Assembly (NCBI GenBank): GCA_041652575.1
Contig: JBAZHC010000008.1
Coordinates: forward strand, 62,001 to 126,000
DNA: 64,000 bases
Reading direction: 5' to 3'
Source of the DNA: Phycisphaerae bacterium
Lineage (GTDB): Bacteria > Planctomycetota > Phycisphaerae > Sedimentisphaerales > UBA12454
Shown: positions 7,748-16,047 of the stretch, in pieces
Layout of the letters: each line of letters starts with the position of its first letter
How positions within the stretch are numbered: the stretch's first letter is position 1
Translations under genes and position numbers: made by a program
Notes under the pieces: generated by a model
Told to the model about the DNA's origin: nothing
Databases searched by the model: none
Seen by the model: the letters and a program-made list of their open reading frames with translations, nothing else

Positions 7748-9190
7748 ATGGCAGCTGCTCGTCAGGAACAGGGTAATGTAATGCTTTATACAGCTATTAC
7801 CTTTGTCGGATTATTCGTTATTTCCGCGATTTTAGCGGTTATTTTCTATATCAAATCCGAAGACTGGCGGAACCAATTTGTCACAAGCCAGCAGCAGATG
7901 GAAGAGTTTGCCACAACACCGGAGGTTCAAAATCAAGGTACCATCATCGGCCAGAAAGACCGTCAGACCAGCCGGGTTAAACAACTGATTGGCTATCTCG
8001 ACACATTGTATAAAATATCTACCGGCAGTGAACCGCAGGAGACAAGCGCAGAAGTAAAGTTCGGCGAGCTTGAAACAAAATACAAGGATATCGTCGCGGC
8101 CCTTCCAAAAGACTTTGTTATTATCGCAGAAGCTAATGACACCAACGGGCCGGGCATCTTCAGAATAGTCGAAATGTATAATAATAAACTCAACCAGAAA
8201 GATGAGCTTATCAGTCAGTTACATACCCAGCTCAATGATCTCGGCAGTGAATTTGATACGGCCAAAAATGGCGCAGCGGAAAGAGAAGCCCAACTGCTTG
8301 TGCAGCTCCGTACCATACGCCAGGACGCCAACAGCGTTCAGCAGAGCTATAATCAGCTTCGTGACCTTATGGACAAGAAAGCCACCGAACAGGTACAGGC
8401 GCTTATGCAGCAGCGGGACGAGGCGATAACGGAAAAGAACAAAACCAGACAGGAACTGCTCGAAACAATGAGCAAGCTGAGCATTACGCAAAACAGGCTG
8501 CAGGATTCTCTTGAAAAACTGGATGTATTAAAACCCCGGCCCAAGGAAGATATTGCCGCTTACAAGCCGGACGGACATATTATCTCAATCGATATAGCTT
8601 CAAATATTGTCTTTATAGACATCGGCAGCAACGCGAGGATTTATCCCGGACTGACTTTCTCCGTATATGACAGAAACGCACCAATCCCGACAGACGGCAC
8701 AAGCAAAGCTGAAATAGAAGTATTCAACGTGGACAAAAATACCGCGATGGCAAGGATAAACAGGTCGAGCAAAAAAAATCCTATCTCCGAAGGCGATATA
8801 ATTATCAATCTAATCTGGGACAGCACTGCTGTTAACAGTTTTGTCGTCGCGGGAGATTTCGATTTTGACGGCAACAGTGAAATCGACTCTGACGGCGCAA
8901 CAAAAGTCAAACAGCTTATCGAAAACTGGGGCGGAAAAGTCGAAGACACCGTAACTATCGATACAGACTTCGTCATACTCGGCAACCAGCCGCAAGTGAA
9001 GAAAAAACCCACCCTCGACGAAATAGAACTCGACCCGCTGGCTACTGAAAAATATGAAGCGTCACTGAAAGCATCGGAAAAGTATCAGGAAGTTAAAACT
9101 CAGGCAAAAGACCTGTTTATTCCTATTTTCAACCTGAAAAGATTCCTGAACTTTATCGGATACGAATCTCTGGCCACAGGCAAAAAGTAA
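7748..9190 (+). CDS. Membrane-anchored coiled-coil protein with a BRCT-like C-terminal domain
   Basis: A 480-residue protein. Residues 15-38 form one membrane helix (AITFVGLFVISAILAVIFYI). Residues about 130-265 are a long coiled coil rich in Gln, Glu and Lys (QLLVQLRTIRQDANSVQQSY). A short beta-rich segment follows (PDGHIISIDIASNIVFIDIG). Residues about 360-415 resemble a BRCT repeat: SFVVAGDFDF, VKQLIENWGGKVED, then DTDFVILGNQP. A BRCT module on a membrane coiled coil is unusual. A ribosome site AGGAG precedes ATG 7748. No enzyme motif is seen; a structural or tethering role is a guess. Confidence 0.65.
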   Translation: MAAARQEQGNVMLYTAITFVGLFVISAILAVIFYIKSEDWRNQFVTSQQQMEEFATTPEVQNQGTIIGQKDRQTSRVKQLIGYLDTLYKISTGSEPQETSAEVKFGELETKYKDIVAALPKDFVIIAEANDTNGPGIFRIVEMYNNKLNQKDELISQLHTQLNDLGSEFDTAKNGAAEREAQLLVQLRTIRQDANSVQQSYNQLRDLMDKKATEQVQALMQQRDEAITEKNKTRQELLETMSKLSITQNRLQDSLEKLDVLKPRPKEDIAAYKPDGHIISIDIASNIVFIDIGSNARIYPGLTFSVYDRNAPIPTDGTSKAEIEVFNVDKNTAMARINRSSKKNPISEGDIIINLIWDSTAVNSFVVAGDFDFDGNSEIDSDGATKVKQLIENWGGKVEDTVTIDTDFVILGNQPQVKKKPTLDEIELDPLATEKYEASLKASEKYQEVKTQAKDLFIPIFNLKRFLNFIGYESLATGKK

Positions 9191-9206
9191 AAGGGCAAAA
9201 GAACTA

Positions 9207-9908
9207 TCAAGTGATTTGCTCCTGCGGCTCAATGCCGATTGAGGCAACGTAAACTTCGCCTGTATATCCAGCCGAGAGCAGGTTCTTGAGACCTTTTTTC
9301 GCTGCCGCAAATGTAACCGTCGCGATTGCCTTTATCGCAGTGCTTAAAGCCTCTCCCGTATCACAGTCAAGACCCGAAGGAATATCAACCGCTATAACCG
9401 GTTTATTAAGTGAATTTATCGAATCGATAAGTTCGGCGAATCCGCCGGCAAGTTCGCCTGTCAAACCTGTTCCGAAAATAGCGTCTATAATCAAATCGCA
9501 ATCACAAGCGGTAGTTTCAATATCCTTTTTAATATTCGCTGAGGCAGCCTCAAGGCTTTTAACCGTAATTCCCATATTGCAGACAATTTTATAATTTATC
9601 TCGGCATCGCCTTTTATTTTCGACGCCGGCCCGCAAAGACCAATAACCACATTGAAACCAGCATTTTTCAAATGCCGGGCGATTACAAAGCCGTCTCCGC
9701 CATTGTTGCCTGTACCGCAAAAAACGCAGACTTTCGAGCTTTTTCGTTTTTCCAGCTCCGCGATAACAATTCCGCTGCAGCCTCTGCCGGCATTCTCCAT
9801 AAGCACAACACCGGGCACACCGGCGGTGTTTATCGCCCAGGCATCAAAATCGCGAACCTGCTGCCGGGTCAAAACCAAATCATTCTGTTTGTCAAATTTC
9901 CTTATCAT
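9207..9908 (-). CDS. nnrE: NAD(P)H-hydrate epimerase
   Basis: It interconverts R- and S-NAD(P)HX, the damaged hydrates of NAD(P)H, for repair by NnrD. The 233-residue protein has the YjeF N-terminal domain marks VLMENAGRG, CGTGNNGGDGFVIARHL, IIDAIFGTGLTGE and VAVDIPSGLDCDTG. In many bacteria epimerase and dehydratase are fused; here they are separate, with nnrD at 18696-19568. ATG 9908 fits family starts; an earlier in-frame start at 9986 is less likely because it would add 26 residues. It is divergent from surE and converges on the BRCT-like gene. Confidence 0.92.
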   Translation of the reverse strand: MIRKFDKQNDLVLTRQQVRDFDAWAINTAGVPGVVLMENAGRGCSGIVIAELEKRKSSKVCVFCGTGNNGGDGFVIARHLKNAGFNVVIGLCGPASKIKGDAEINYKIVCNMGITVKSLEAASANIKKDIETTACDCDLIIDAIFGTGLTGELAGGFAELIDSINSLNKPVIAVDIPSGLDCDTGEALSTAIKAIATVTFAAAKKGLKNLLSAGYTGEVYVASIGIEPQEQIT

Positions 9909-9993
9909 ATTATCGATTATACCCCTGCTGTACGGAGCGTCAATAAATTGATTTATTGTTGAATATTTGAAGTTTGGCGTTACCATTACAGCT

Positions 9994-10740
9994 ATGAATA
10001 TCCTGTTGACAAATGACGATGGAATCCTGGCTCCGGGAATAGCGGCGGCCTATAAAGAGCTTATCAAACTCGGCGATGTAACCGTTGTAGCCCCGTCCGA
10101 CAGGATGAGCGGCGCAGGGCACAGCATTACGGTATTTGAGCCGCTGGCCTGCGAAAAAATAAACATCGAAGACAAATTCAGCGGATACAGCGTAAGCGGC
10201 TCGCCGGCAGATTGCGTCAAGCTCGCTATTATGGAACTATGCCCGAAAAAACCTGACCTTGTCGTCAGCGGAATAAATCACGGCGCAAACGTCGGCATTA
10301 ATGTCTATTATTCCGGCACGGTTGCCGCCGCGATGGAAGCGGCGTTTTACAGAATACCGGCTATCGCGTTAAGCGCAGCTCATGAAGAGCCTATAGATTT
10401 CAAAAATGCCGCTAAATATTGCGTCACGGTAATGAATAAACTGCTGCCGGTCAGTTATCCCGGCGTGATAAATATTAATATTCCACGTCTTTCACAGGGC
10501 AAGCCGAAAGGCATAAAAATCGTGCCGCAGTCAACGATGGGTTTTGACGAACACTTTGTAAAACAAAAAAACGATACGGGGCAAACACTATATCAGCTTG
10601 CCGGCGGGACTCATCGCGATAAGGACCTGCCCAGCGATACCCTCGCATTGGATGATGGCTTCATAACCGTTACGGCTCTGGGCTTTGATATGACAGATTA
10701 TGATGGCATGAAAAAACTTAACGAGAAAAACCTGAAGTGA
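9994..10740 (+). CDS. surE: 5'/3'-nucleotidase SurE
   Basis: A metal-dependent phosphatase of nucleoside monophosphates, linked to survival in stationary phase. The 248-residue protein starts MNILLTNDDGILAPG, holding the metal-binding NDDG motif, followed by VVAPSDRMSGAGHS and SGINHGANVG, all standard. The frame opens at 9967, but nine residues earlier than family starts; ATG 9994 is chosen although no clear ribosome site precedes it. It is followed 15 bases later by the ACT-domain gene. Confidence 0.94.
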   Translation: MNILLTNDDGILAPGIAAAYKELIKLGDVTVVAPSDRMSGAGHSITVFEPLACEKINIEDKFSGYSVSGSPADCVKLAIMELCPKKPDLVVSGINHGANVGINVYYSGTVAAAMEAAFYRIPAIALSAAHEEPIDFKNAAKYCVTVMNKLLPVSYPGVININIPRLSQGKPKGIKIVPQSTMGFDEHFVKQKNDTGQTLYQLAGGTHRDKDLPSDTLALDDGFITVTALGFDMTDYDGMKKLNEKNLK

Positions 10741-10755
10741 TTTAAGGAAAAAATA

Positions 10756-11046
10756 ATGGCTGCAAAAAAACAATCCCAGATTTGTATAATAACCGTTACC
10801 GGCAAAGACAGAGTCGGTATCATCGCCAAACTCGCCAACGCTATGGCAAACGCGAATATCAATATCGTCGATGTAAATCAGAAAATTATGGAAAATTACT
10901 TCGTTATGACCATGGCCGTCGATATCGCAAAGGCGGCAATAACTATTCCGCAAATTCACAGGAAACTGGACAAAATCGGCGAGGAAATGAAGCTTAAAAT
11001 CACCTTTCAGGATGAAAAAATCTTCAAAATGATGCATCGCATCTAA
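10756..11046 (+). CDS. ACT domain-containing protein (UPF0237 type)
   Basis: A 96-residue protein made of one ACT domain: IITVTGKDRVGIIAKLANAMANANINIVDVNQKIM, then YFVMTMAVDI. Such stand-alone ACT proteins bind small ligands, often amino acids, and are annotated UPF0237. AAGGA precedes the ATG. It lies 15 bases after surE and is probably in the same transcript. The ligand is unknown. Confidence 0.88.
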   Translation: MAAKKQSQICIITVTGKDRVGIIAKLANAMANANINIVDVNQKIMENYFVMTMAVDIAKAAITIPQIHRKLDKIGEEMKLKITFQDEKIFKMMHRI

Positions 11047-11141
11047 TCTTCTTGCAAAACAGGCCTTTGGGCTGTAAAGTAAGCTTTGAAACAGGGTTTC
11101 AGATTAGACTGTTTTCGTAACATAATACCAGAAATAGAGTT

Positions 11142-11215
11142 GCGTCCGTAGCTCAATTGGATAGAGTGCCGGCCTACGAAGCCGAAGGTTACAGGTTCGA
11201 CTCCTGTCGGACGCA
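11142..11215 (+). tRNA. tRNA-Arg (anticodon ACG)
   Basis: A 74-base cloverleaf: acceptor stem GCGTCCG with CGGACGC, D-arm GCTC/GAGT, anticodon loop CTACGAA giving ACG, T-arm ACAGG-TTCGACT-CCTGT, discriminator A, no encoded CCA. The anticodon stem has one C-A mismatch at its outer pair (27-43). ACG, read with inosine at the wobble base, covers CGU/CGC/CGA. A dispersed palindromic repeat starts six bases after the gene. Confidence 0.95.
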
Positions 11216-11220
11216 TTGTT

Positions 11221-11299
11221 CTTAGCCACAAAGGCACTAAGACACTAAATTTTTATTTATATTTTTTTTACTTTGTGCCTTTGTGTCTTAGTGGCTAAG
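11221..11299. repeat. Palindromic phrase repeat (TTAGTGnn/CAC family) after tRNA-Arg
   Basis: The ends CTTAGCCAC (11221-11229) and GTGGCTAAG (11291-11299) are exact inverted repeats. Inside, phrases such as AAAGGCAC and AAGACAC recur in both arms but in shuffled order, around a T-rich centre (TTTTTATTTATATTTTTTT). An almost identical centre occurs in the element at 41971-42034, so this is a dispersed element about 80 bases long. It lies just before the pta ribosome site. Confidence 0.75.
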
Positions 11300-11315
11300 T
11301 TTTTAAGGAAAAACC

Positions 11316-12317
11316 ATGGAAACGAAAAAAGATTTCTCAGAACAGATACTTGAAAAAGCGACATCCCTTTTCAAGCACATCGTTCTGCCGGAAGGCGGAG
11401 ACACAAGAACAATAGAAGCAGCAAAAAAAATCGCCGACAGGAAAATGGCGAAAATTACCATTCTCGGCGATGAAAAACAAATCGGCGATGTGCTTAAAAG
11501 TATGGGGGCAAAAACAAACGACATCACAATCATCAATCCAAAAACCAGCAGCAAATTAAAAGACTACGCTGAACAATTTTATCAGCTTCGCAAAAATAAA
11601 GGCGTTACGCCGGAAGCAGCCCTCGAAACAGTAAAAGACGAAGTCTATTTCGGGACAATGATGGTCAAAACCGATGAAGTTGACGGCCTCGTATCCGGTG
11701 CGGTACATTCGACACCTGATACCGTCCGCCCCGCTCTGCAAATCATTAAAGCTGCCAAAGGTATCGCGACGGTTTCGAGTATGTTCTTTATGACAAACAG
11801 CAAAATGACAATTCTATTTGCAGACTCCGGCCTGAATCAGGACCCTGACGCCGAACAGTTGGCAGATATCGCCATTACAACGGCAAGGACCGCGAAACAG
11901 TTCGGAATCGTTCCGAGAATCGCGATGCTCTCATATTCTACAAAAGGCTCCGCAAAAGGCACAGGCCCGGACAAAATGATAAAGGCAACTGAACTTGCTA
12001 AAGCCAAACTTGCCAGTGGGTTTGACGGCGAATATCAAATCGACGGCGAACTGCAATTCGATTCAGCCTTTGTGCCGAAAGTCGCAGCGAAAAAATGCCC
12101 GGACAGTCCCATTAAAGGCCAGGCCAATGTGTTTATATTCCCGGATTTGGGAGCAGGCAATATCTGTTACAAAATGACGGAAAGACTTGCCGGCCTGAAC
12201 GCTTACGGCCCAATTTTGCAGGGAATCGCAAAGCCGGTTAACGATTTATCCCGCGGCTGCAACAGCGATGATATCGTCGCAGCGGCAGCGATAACGGCCA
12301 TCCAAACCTTAGGATAG
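11316..12317 (+). CDS. pta: Phosphate acetyltransferase
   Basis: It interconverts acetyl-CoA and acetyl phosphate, the first step of acetate production in fermentation. The 333-residue protein matches the short PTA_PTB form: IVLPEGGDTRTIEAA at the N-terminus, DGLVSGAVHSTPDTVRPALQII, SYSTKGSAKG, VFIFPDLGAGNICYKM and LQGIAKPVNDLSRGC. Length is normal for the single-domain enzyme. AAGGA precedes the ATG. No acetate kinase gene is adjacent; it must be elsewhere. Confidence 0.96.
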   Translation: METKKDFSEQILEKATSLFKHIVLPEGGDTRTIEAAKKIADRKMAKITILGDEKQIGDVLKSMGAKTNDITIINPKTSSKLKDYAEQFYQLRKNKGVTPEAALETVKDEVYFGTMMVKTDEVDGLVSGAVHSTPDTVRPALQIIKAAKGIATVSSMFFMTNSKMTILFADSGLNQDPDAEQLADIAITTARTAKQFGIVPRIAMLSYSTKGSAKGTGPDKMIKATELAKAKLASGFDGEYQIDGELQFDSAFVPKVAAKKCPDSPIKGQANVFIFPDLGAGNICYKMTERLAGLNAYGPILQGIAKPVNDLSRGCNSDDIVAAAAITAIQTLG

Positions 12318-12329
12318 TCTTTTTATAAA

Positions 12330-12480
12330 TCGCTGATTACACGGATTATGCCAAAATAGGAAGCAAAGAAATGAGGAAACAAGGATGCAAGGACCAGTTT
12401 CGACCGTTTTCCTTACTTCTATACCTCTTTACTTCCTTACTTCATTTTAATCAATGGAATCAGCGTAATCTGTGATTAAA
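12330..12480. repeat. Composite inverted phrase repeat between pta and the LigD-PE-like gene
   Basis: The outer parts are AATCGCTGATTACACGGATT on the left and AATCAGCGTAATCTGTGATT on the right, related in inverted orientation. The inner parts are purine-rich on the left (GAAGCAAAGAAATGAGG) and pyrimidine-rich on the right (CTTCTATACCTCTTTACTTCC), again loosely complementary. The whole 150 bases is an imperfect palindrome built from short repeated phrases. It ends directly before the next start codon, leaving no visible ribosome site. Confidence 0.6.
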
Positions 12481-12482
12481 AT

Positions 12483-12863
12483 ATGACTCAACAAAAAAGA
12501 TTTGTTGTTCAAAAGCATACCAAAGGTAGCGATATACATTGGGATTTGATGATTGAGGATGGCGATAAACTCAAAACCTGGCGGTTGGAAAACCCGCCTG
12601 AAAAATTATCAACAGAAAAAACCAAAGCAACCCCAATTGACGACCACGACAAAAAATTCCTCACCTATCAGGGCCCTGTCAACAATGGCACAGGAACCGT
12701 TGAAATAGTCGATGAAGGATTTTGCATAATCGAATCTACAAGTGAAAATGAAATGAATATAAATTTTGACGGTAAAAAGCTGAAAAATAAATTTAGACTT
12801 TTCTGTCTGACGAATATTTGGTTCTTTGAGTCAATAACTACTTCGACTTCAAATACTCGTTAA
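12483..12863 (+). CDS. Stand-alone DNA ligase D 3'-phosphoesterase-like protein
   Basis: A 126-residue protein matching the 3'-phosphoesterase (PE) domain found at the N-terminus of some LigD end-joining enzymes. VVQKHTKGSDIHWDLMIEDGDKLKTWRLE carries the two His and the Asp of the metal site, and TYQGPVNNGTGTVEIVDEG is the second family block. Related PE domains trim 3' ends. No Ku, ligase or polymerase gene is nearby. The C-terminus overlaps the convergent nfnB gene by 26 bases, and its last residues (ESITTSTSNTR) may be non-conserved. Translation probably relies on an AT-rich leader. Confidence 0.8.
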   Translation: MTQQKRFVVQKHTKGSDIHWDLMIEDGDKLKTWRLENPPEKLSTEKTKATPIDDHDKKFLTYQGPVNNGTGTVEIVDEGFCIIESTSENEMNINFDGKKLKNKFRLFCLTNIWFFESITTSTSNTR

Positions 12864-14310
12864 TCGCGGCGGCGGCGGTTCGACCCTGGCCCATAGCTAA
12901 AATTACTGTTGCGGCGCCTAAAACAATATCTCCGCCGGCGTAAACGCCCTCAAGCGAAGTTTTGCAGTTTTCATCAACTATTATATTACCCCACTTGTTC
13001 AGCGTCAGTCCGTCTGTTGTCTGGCCGATTAACGGATTTGCACCGTTGCCGATAGCGACAACCACGGTATCTACATCAATTATAAATTCAGAACCTTCAA
13101 TCGGAACAGGTCTGCGTCTGCCTGATGCATCGGGTTCGCCAAGCTCGAATTTCAAACATTCTATTGCCGTTACTACGCCCTCTGCGTTGCCGATAATTTT
13201 TTTCGGATTGCGTAAAAGATGGAATTCAATTCCCTCTTCTTTTGCGTGGTGTACTTCCTCGACTCTTGCAGGCATTTCTTTTTCGCTTCTGCGGTAAACA
13301 AGATAGACCTTTTCAGCGCCGAGCCTTACAGCCGTTCTGGCCGAATCCATCGCGACGTTCCCGCCGCCGACGACCGCGACGCGTTTCGACATTGCGATTG
13401 GCGTATCGGCTCCTTTGCCGAAATCATAAGCACGCATAAGATTCGCTCTTGTCAGATATTCATTGGCGCTGTAAACGCCGACAAGGTGCTCGCCTTCAAT
13501 GCCCATAAACATCGGCAGTCCCGCTCCGACGCCGACATAAACGGCATCGAAACCATCTTCTTCAATAAGCTGTTTTATGGTTTTTGTTCTGCCGACGACA
13601 AAATTGCGAACTATTTTAACGCCCATTTTTTCAAGCGTATCTATTTCTTCCTGCACAATCGCCTTTGGCAGACGAAATTCCGGAATGCCGTAAACCATCA
13701 CGCCGCCGGTCTTGTGAAACGCCTCGAATACTGTTACATCGTGGCCTGCTCTGCGAACATCTGTAGCGACAACGATTCCGCCGGGGCCTGAACCGATGAC
13801 GGCAACTTTTTTGCCTGTCGCCGCGGCAACTGCCGGGCTTGACTGGTCGTGCTGTTTTCTGCCCCAGTCTGAAACAAATCTTTCGAGCCTGCCGATAGAA
13901 ACTGATTTTTCGACATCCTTGAATTTTTTGCCGACGGTGCACGGAAGCTGGCACTGAACTTCCTGCGGGCATACTCTTCCGCAAACGGCCGGAAGAAGAG
14001 AATTTTCCCTGATTATATCGAGAGCTTTTTGGAAATTGCCTTCGACTATTTCAGTGATGAACTCTTTTATCTTTATTCTTACCGGGCAGCCTTCGACGCA
14101 GGGAGCGTTTTTGCATTGCAGGCACCGCAGGGCTTCGAGACGAGCCTGGGTTTCTGTATATCCAAGCGCAACCTCGTTGACGTTCTTTCGCCGTTCTACT
14201 GAATCCTGCTGCGGCATCGGCTGGGGCGGGATATTGAACCTGTCGGATGGTTTTAATGTGCCGTCTTTATGTTTTTTCAAAAGCTCATCGAGTAATTGCT
14301 GCTGGTTCAA
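12838..14310 (-). CDS. nfnB: NADH-dependent ferredoxin:NADP+ oxidoreductase, large subunit (NfnB; GltD-like)
   Basis: With NfnA it couples NADPH, ferredoxin and NAD by electron bifurcation in the cytosol of anaerobes. The 490-residue protein has N-terminal Fe-S cysteines CLQCKNAPCVEGCP and CGRVCPQEVQCQLPC for two [4Fe-4S] clusters, an FAD motif GSGPGGIVVATDVRRAGHDVTVFE, a second nucleotide motif VGGGNVAMDSARTAVRLGA and a C-terminal GGDIVLGAATV. The start is TTG 14310 because a stop codon lies directly upstream. The glutamate synthase small subunit is the alternative, but the adjacent nfnA-type gene favours Nfn. Confidence 0.85.
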   Translation of the reverse strand: MNQQQLLDELLKKHKDGTLKPSDRFNIPPQPMPQQDSVERRKNVNEVALGYTETQARLEALRCLQCKNAPCVEGCPVRIKIKEFITEIVEGNFQKALDIIRENSLLPAVCGRVCPQEVQCQLPCTVGKKFKDVEKSVSIGRLERFVSDWGRKQHDQSSPAVAAATGKKVAVIGSGPGGIVVATDVRRAGHDVTVFEAFHKTGGVMVYGIPEFRLPKAIVQEEIDTLEKMGVKIVRNFVVGRTKTIKQLIEEDGFDAVYVGVGAGLPMFMGIEGEHLVGVYSANEYLTRANLMRAYDFGKGADTPIAMSKRVAVVGGGNVAMDSARTAVRLGAEKVYLVYRRSEKEMPARVEEVHHAKEEGIEFHLLRNPKKIIGNAEGVVTAIECLKFELGEPDASGRRRPVPIEGSEFIIDVDTVVVAIGNGANPLIGQTTDGLTLNKWGNIIVDENCKTSLEGVYAGGDIVLGAATVILAMGQGRTAAAAINEYLKSK

Positions 14311-14345
14311 TTTATTATCCCGCCACAGAGTTAAATAATTTATTT

Positions 14346-14454
14346 TTAGCCACAGAGAACACAGAGTCCACAGAGATAATACTTTTATATACAGTGTAAA
14401 TCCGTGTTCCGCCGCTGCGGAATCCGCGTCTGGAAATCACAGTGAAATTCCGTG
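14346..14454. repeat. Dispersed phrase repeats between nfnA and nfnB
   Basis: TTAGCCACAGAGAACACAGA starts at 14346 and continues to 14377 as three CACAGAG units. It is followed by 'AATCCGTGTTCC', 'AATCCGCGTCTGG' and 'AATTCCGTGTCATTT' phrases of the same type as those at 57546-57648. The repeats separate two genes whose products form one complex, so they are presumably transcribed. Confidence 0.6.
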
Positions 14455-15306
14455 TCATTTATCCAGTCCGATTTTACATTTATGTTTATATTCTTCCAGT
14501 GCCTGGGCTTCCTGTTTTTTATAAGCCTGCATACGTTTCATCATCAGGTCGAAATTCACCAGGTGTCCGTCGAACTCAGGCCCGTCGACGCAGACGAATT
14601 TTGTTTGCCCGCCGACTTCGACTCTGCATCCGCCGCACATTCCCGTTCCGTCAATCATAATCGTATTCAGCGAAACAACTGTCGGCACATCGTATTTTTT
14701 CGTAGTAGCACAGCAGAACTTCATCATTATCGCAGGGCCTATCGCGACAGCAAGGCCGGGCTTTGGCGCTGCCTGGCAGATTTCATCGAGCGGGCCTGTA
14801 ACAAGCGCCTTTCTGCCGTAAGAGCCGTCATCGGTAACGATAATAATTTCATCGCTCACAGCTTTAAAATCTTCTTCGAGAATTAAAAGTTCTCTTGTTC
14901 TTGCGCCGAGGATGCTGATAACTTTATTGCCGGCTTTTTTCATCGCGGTCGCAATCGGCAGCAGCGGAGCGTTTCCGATTCCTCCACCGATGCAAACGAC
15001 CGTTCCGAATTTTTCAACATGAGTAGGTTTTCCCAATGGGCCAAGTATATTTTCCACACTGTCGCCGACCTTTAACTGGCCAAGTTCAACTGTACTTTTT
15101 CCTACAGCCTGCCAGATAAGACGGATTGTACCTTTTTTTGCATCTGCCCCGGCTATGGTCAGAGGAATTCTTTCGCTGTACCCTCCGGCTAAACAGACAA
15201 TTACAAACTGGCCCGGCCTGGCAGCCGCAGCAACCAATGGAGCCTCGATATCAGTCATATAGACATTAGGACATAACTGCTTTTTTGACAATAGCTTATG
15301 TGACAA
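14455..15306 (-). CDS. nfnA: NADH-dependent ferredoxin:NADP+ oxidoreductase, small subunit (NfnA; sulfide/dihydroorotate dehydrogenase-like)
   Basis: The 283-residue FAD/NAD-binding subunit resembles PyrK/HydG flavoproteins. It has RPGQFVIVCLAGGYSERIPLTIA for FAD, FGTVVCIGGGIGNAPLLPIATAM for NAD, and a C-terminal [2Fe-2S] cysteine set in GMCGGCRV and KFVCVDGPEF. It lies 144 bases upstream of nfnB on the same strand. Sulfide dehydrogenase beta subunit is the older name for the same family. The bifurcating role is established for Nfn of other anaerobes; for this organism it is inferred. Confidence 0.87.
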   Translation of the reverse strand: MSHKLLSKKQLCPNVYMTDIEAPLVAAAARPGQFVIVCLAGGYSERIPLTIAGADAKKGTIRLIWQAVGKSTVELGQLKVGDSVENILGPLGKPTHVEKFGTVVCIGGGIGNAPLLPIATAMKKAGNKVISILGARTRELLILEEDFKAVSDEIIIVTDDGSYGRKALVTGPLDEICQAAPKPGLAVAIGPAIMMKFCCATTKKYDVPTVVSLNTIMIDGTGMCGGCRVEVGGQTKFVCVDGPEFDGHLVNFDLMMKRMQAYKKQEAQALEEYKHKCKIGLDK

Positions 15307-15477
15307 TTTAGCCGCCTTTCGCCCAGAATTAGTTTAAGAAGCGGGATTATTGCCGATTTTGGGCAATTGGTCAAGCAATTATACCACCTTTTTCACATCC
15401 TAACCTGCTGCAGAAAAAAGCCTTATTTTTGAGCCATTTTTCGATATTTTAACTTAAAAAATACTGTAAAAAAGTGC

Positions 15478-15506
15478 TTGCCGATTAGAAGTCTTTGCTG
15501 TATAGT
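15478..15506 (+). promoter_or_regulatory. Sigma-70 promoter of the HU gene
   Basis: TTGCCG (15478-15483) and TATAGT (15501-15506) are 17 bases apart, giving a start near 15513 and a leader of about 125 bases before the HU start. The rest of the 330-base gap between nfnA and HU is A+T-rich; an imperfect hairpin ATTGCC/GGCAAT lies near 15350. Confidence 0.65.
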
Positions 15507-15638
15507 GGTTTGCGGTTTTTGAAACTAATGAATCGTCAGCTTAATATTCGTAAATAAACTTGTTTTAAATTAAGGACTCTTTAAGAGCTTAAAAATAAAT
15601 ATCAATTCCTAATCCTGTCTGTTGATACGAGGTACACT

Positions 15639-15947
15639 ATGACAACAATAACGAAGAAAGAATTAATTGACCGTATTGCGGAACAAACCCAGGCCAAAAG
15701 AGTTGTGGTCAAGCGGGTTGTTCAGTCGTTTCTCGATGAGATAATTTCAGAGCTCATCAAGAACAACCGTCTTGAATTCCGCGACTTTGGTGTCTTTGAG
15801 GTTCGTACCCGCGAAGCGAGGGTAGCTCAGAATCCCAAAACACTCGAAAGAGTGGAAGTGCCCTCCAAGCGAACTGTAAAGTTCAAAATGGGTCGATTGA
15901 TGAAGGAGAAGCTCGGCGGTAAAGTTTCTTCATCTCCGGGTGAATAA
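15639..15947 (+). CDS. hup: HU/IHF-family DNA-binding protein
   Basis: A 102-residue nucleoid protein that bends DNA as a dimer. The N-terminal helices TKKELIDRIAEQTQ and the arm region GVFEVRTREARVAQNPKTLERVEVPSKRTVKFKMGRLMKE, with its conserved RxxRxxxNPxT pattern, define the family. A short tail (GGKVSSSPGE) follows the usual 90-residue core. GAGG precedes the ATG, and a good promoter lies upstream. The cold-shock gene follows 100 bases later. Confidence 0.94.
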   Translation: MTTITKKELIDRIAEQTQAKRVVVKRVVQSFLDEIISELIKNNRLEFRDFGVFEVRTREARVAQNPKTLERVEVPSKRTVKFKMGRLMKEKLGGKVSSSPGE

Positions 15948-16047
15948 AAAATTATAACCGATATATTTCTACACGGTTTAAGATATAATCAGGCCGGCTT
16001 TGGTTGGCGGCCTGAAACCGAAGGGGGCAGTATAAAAAGGAGTTTCT

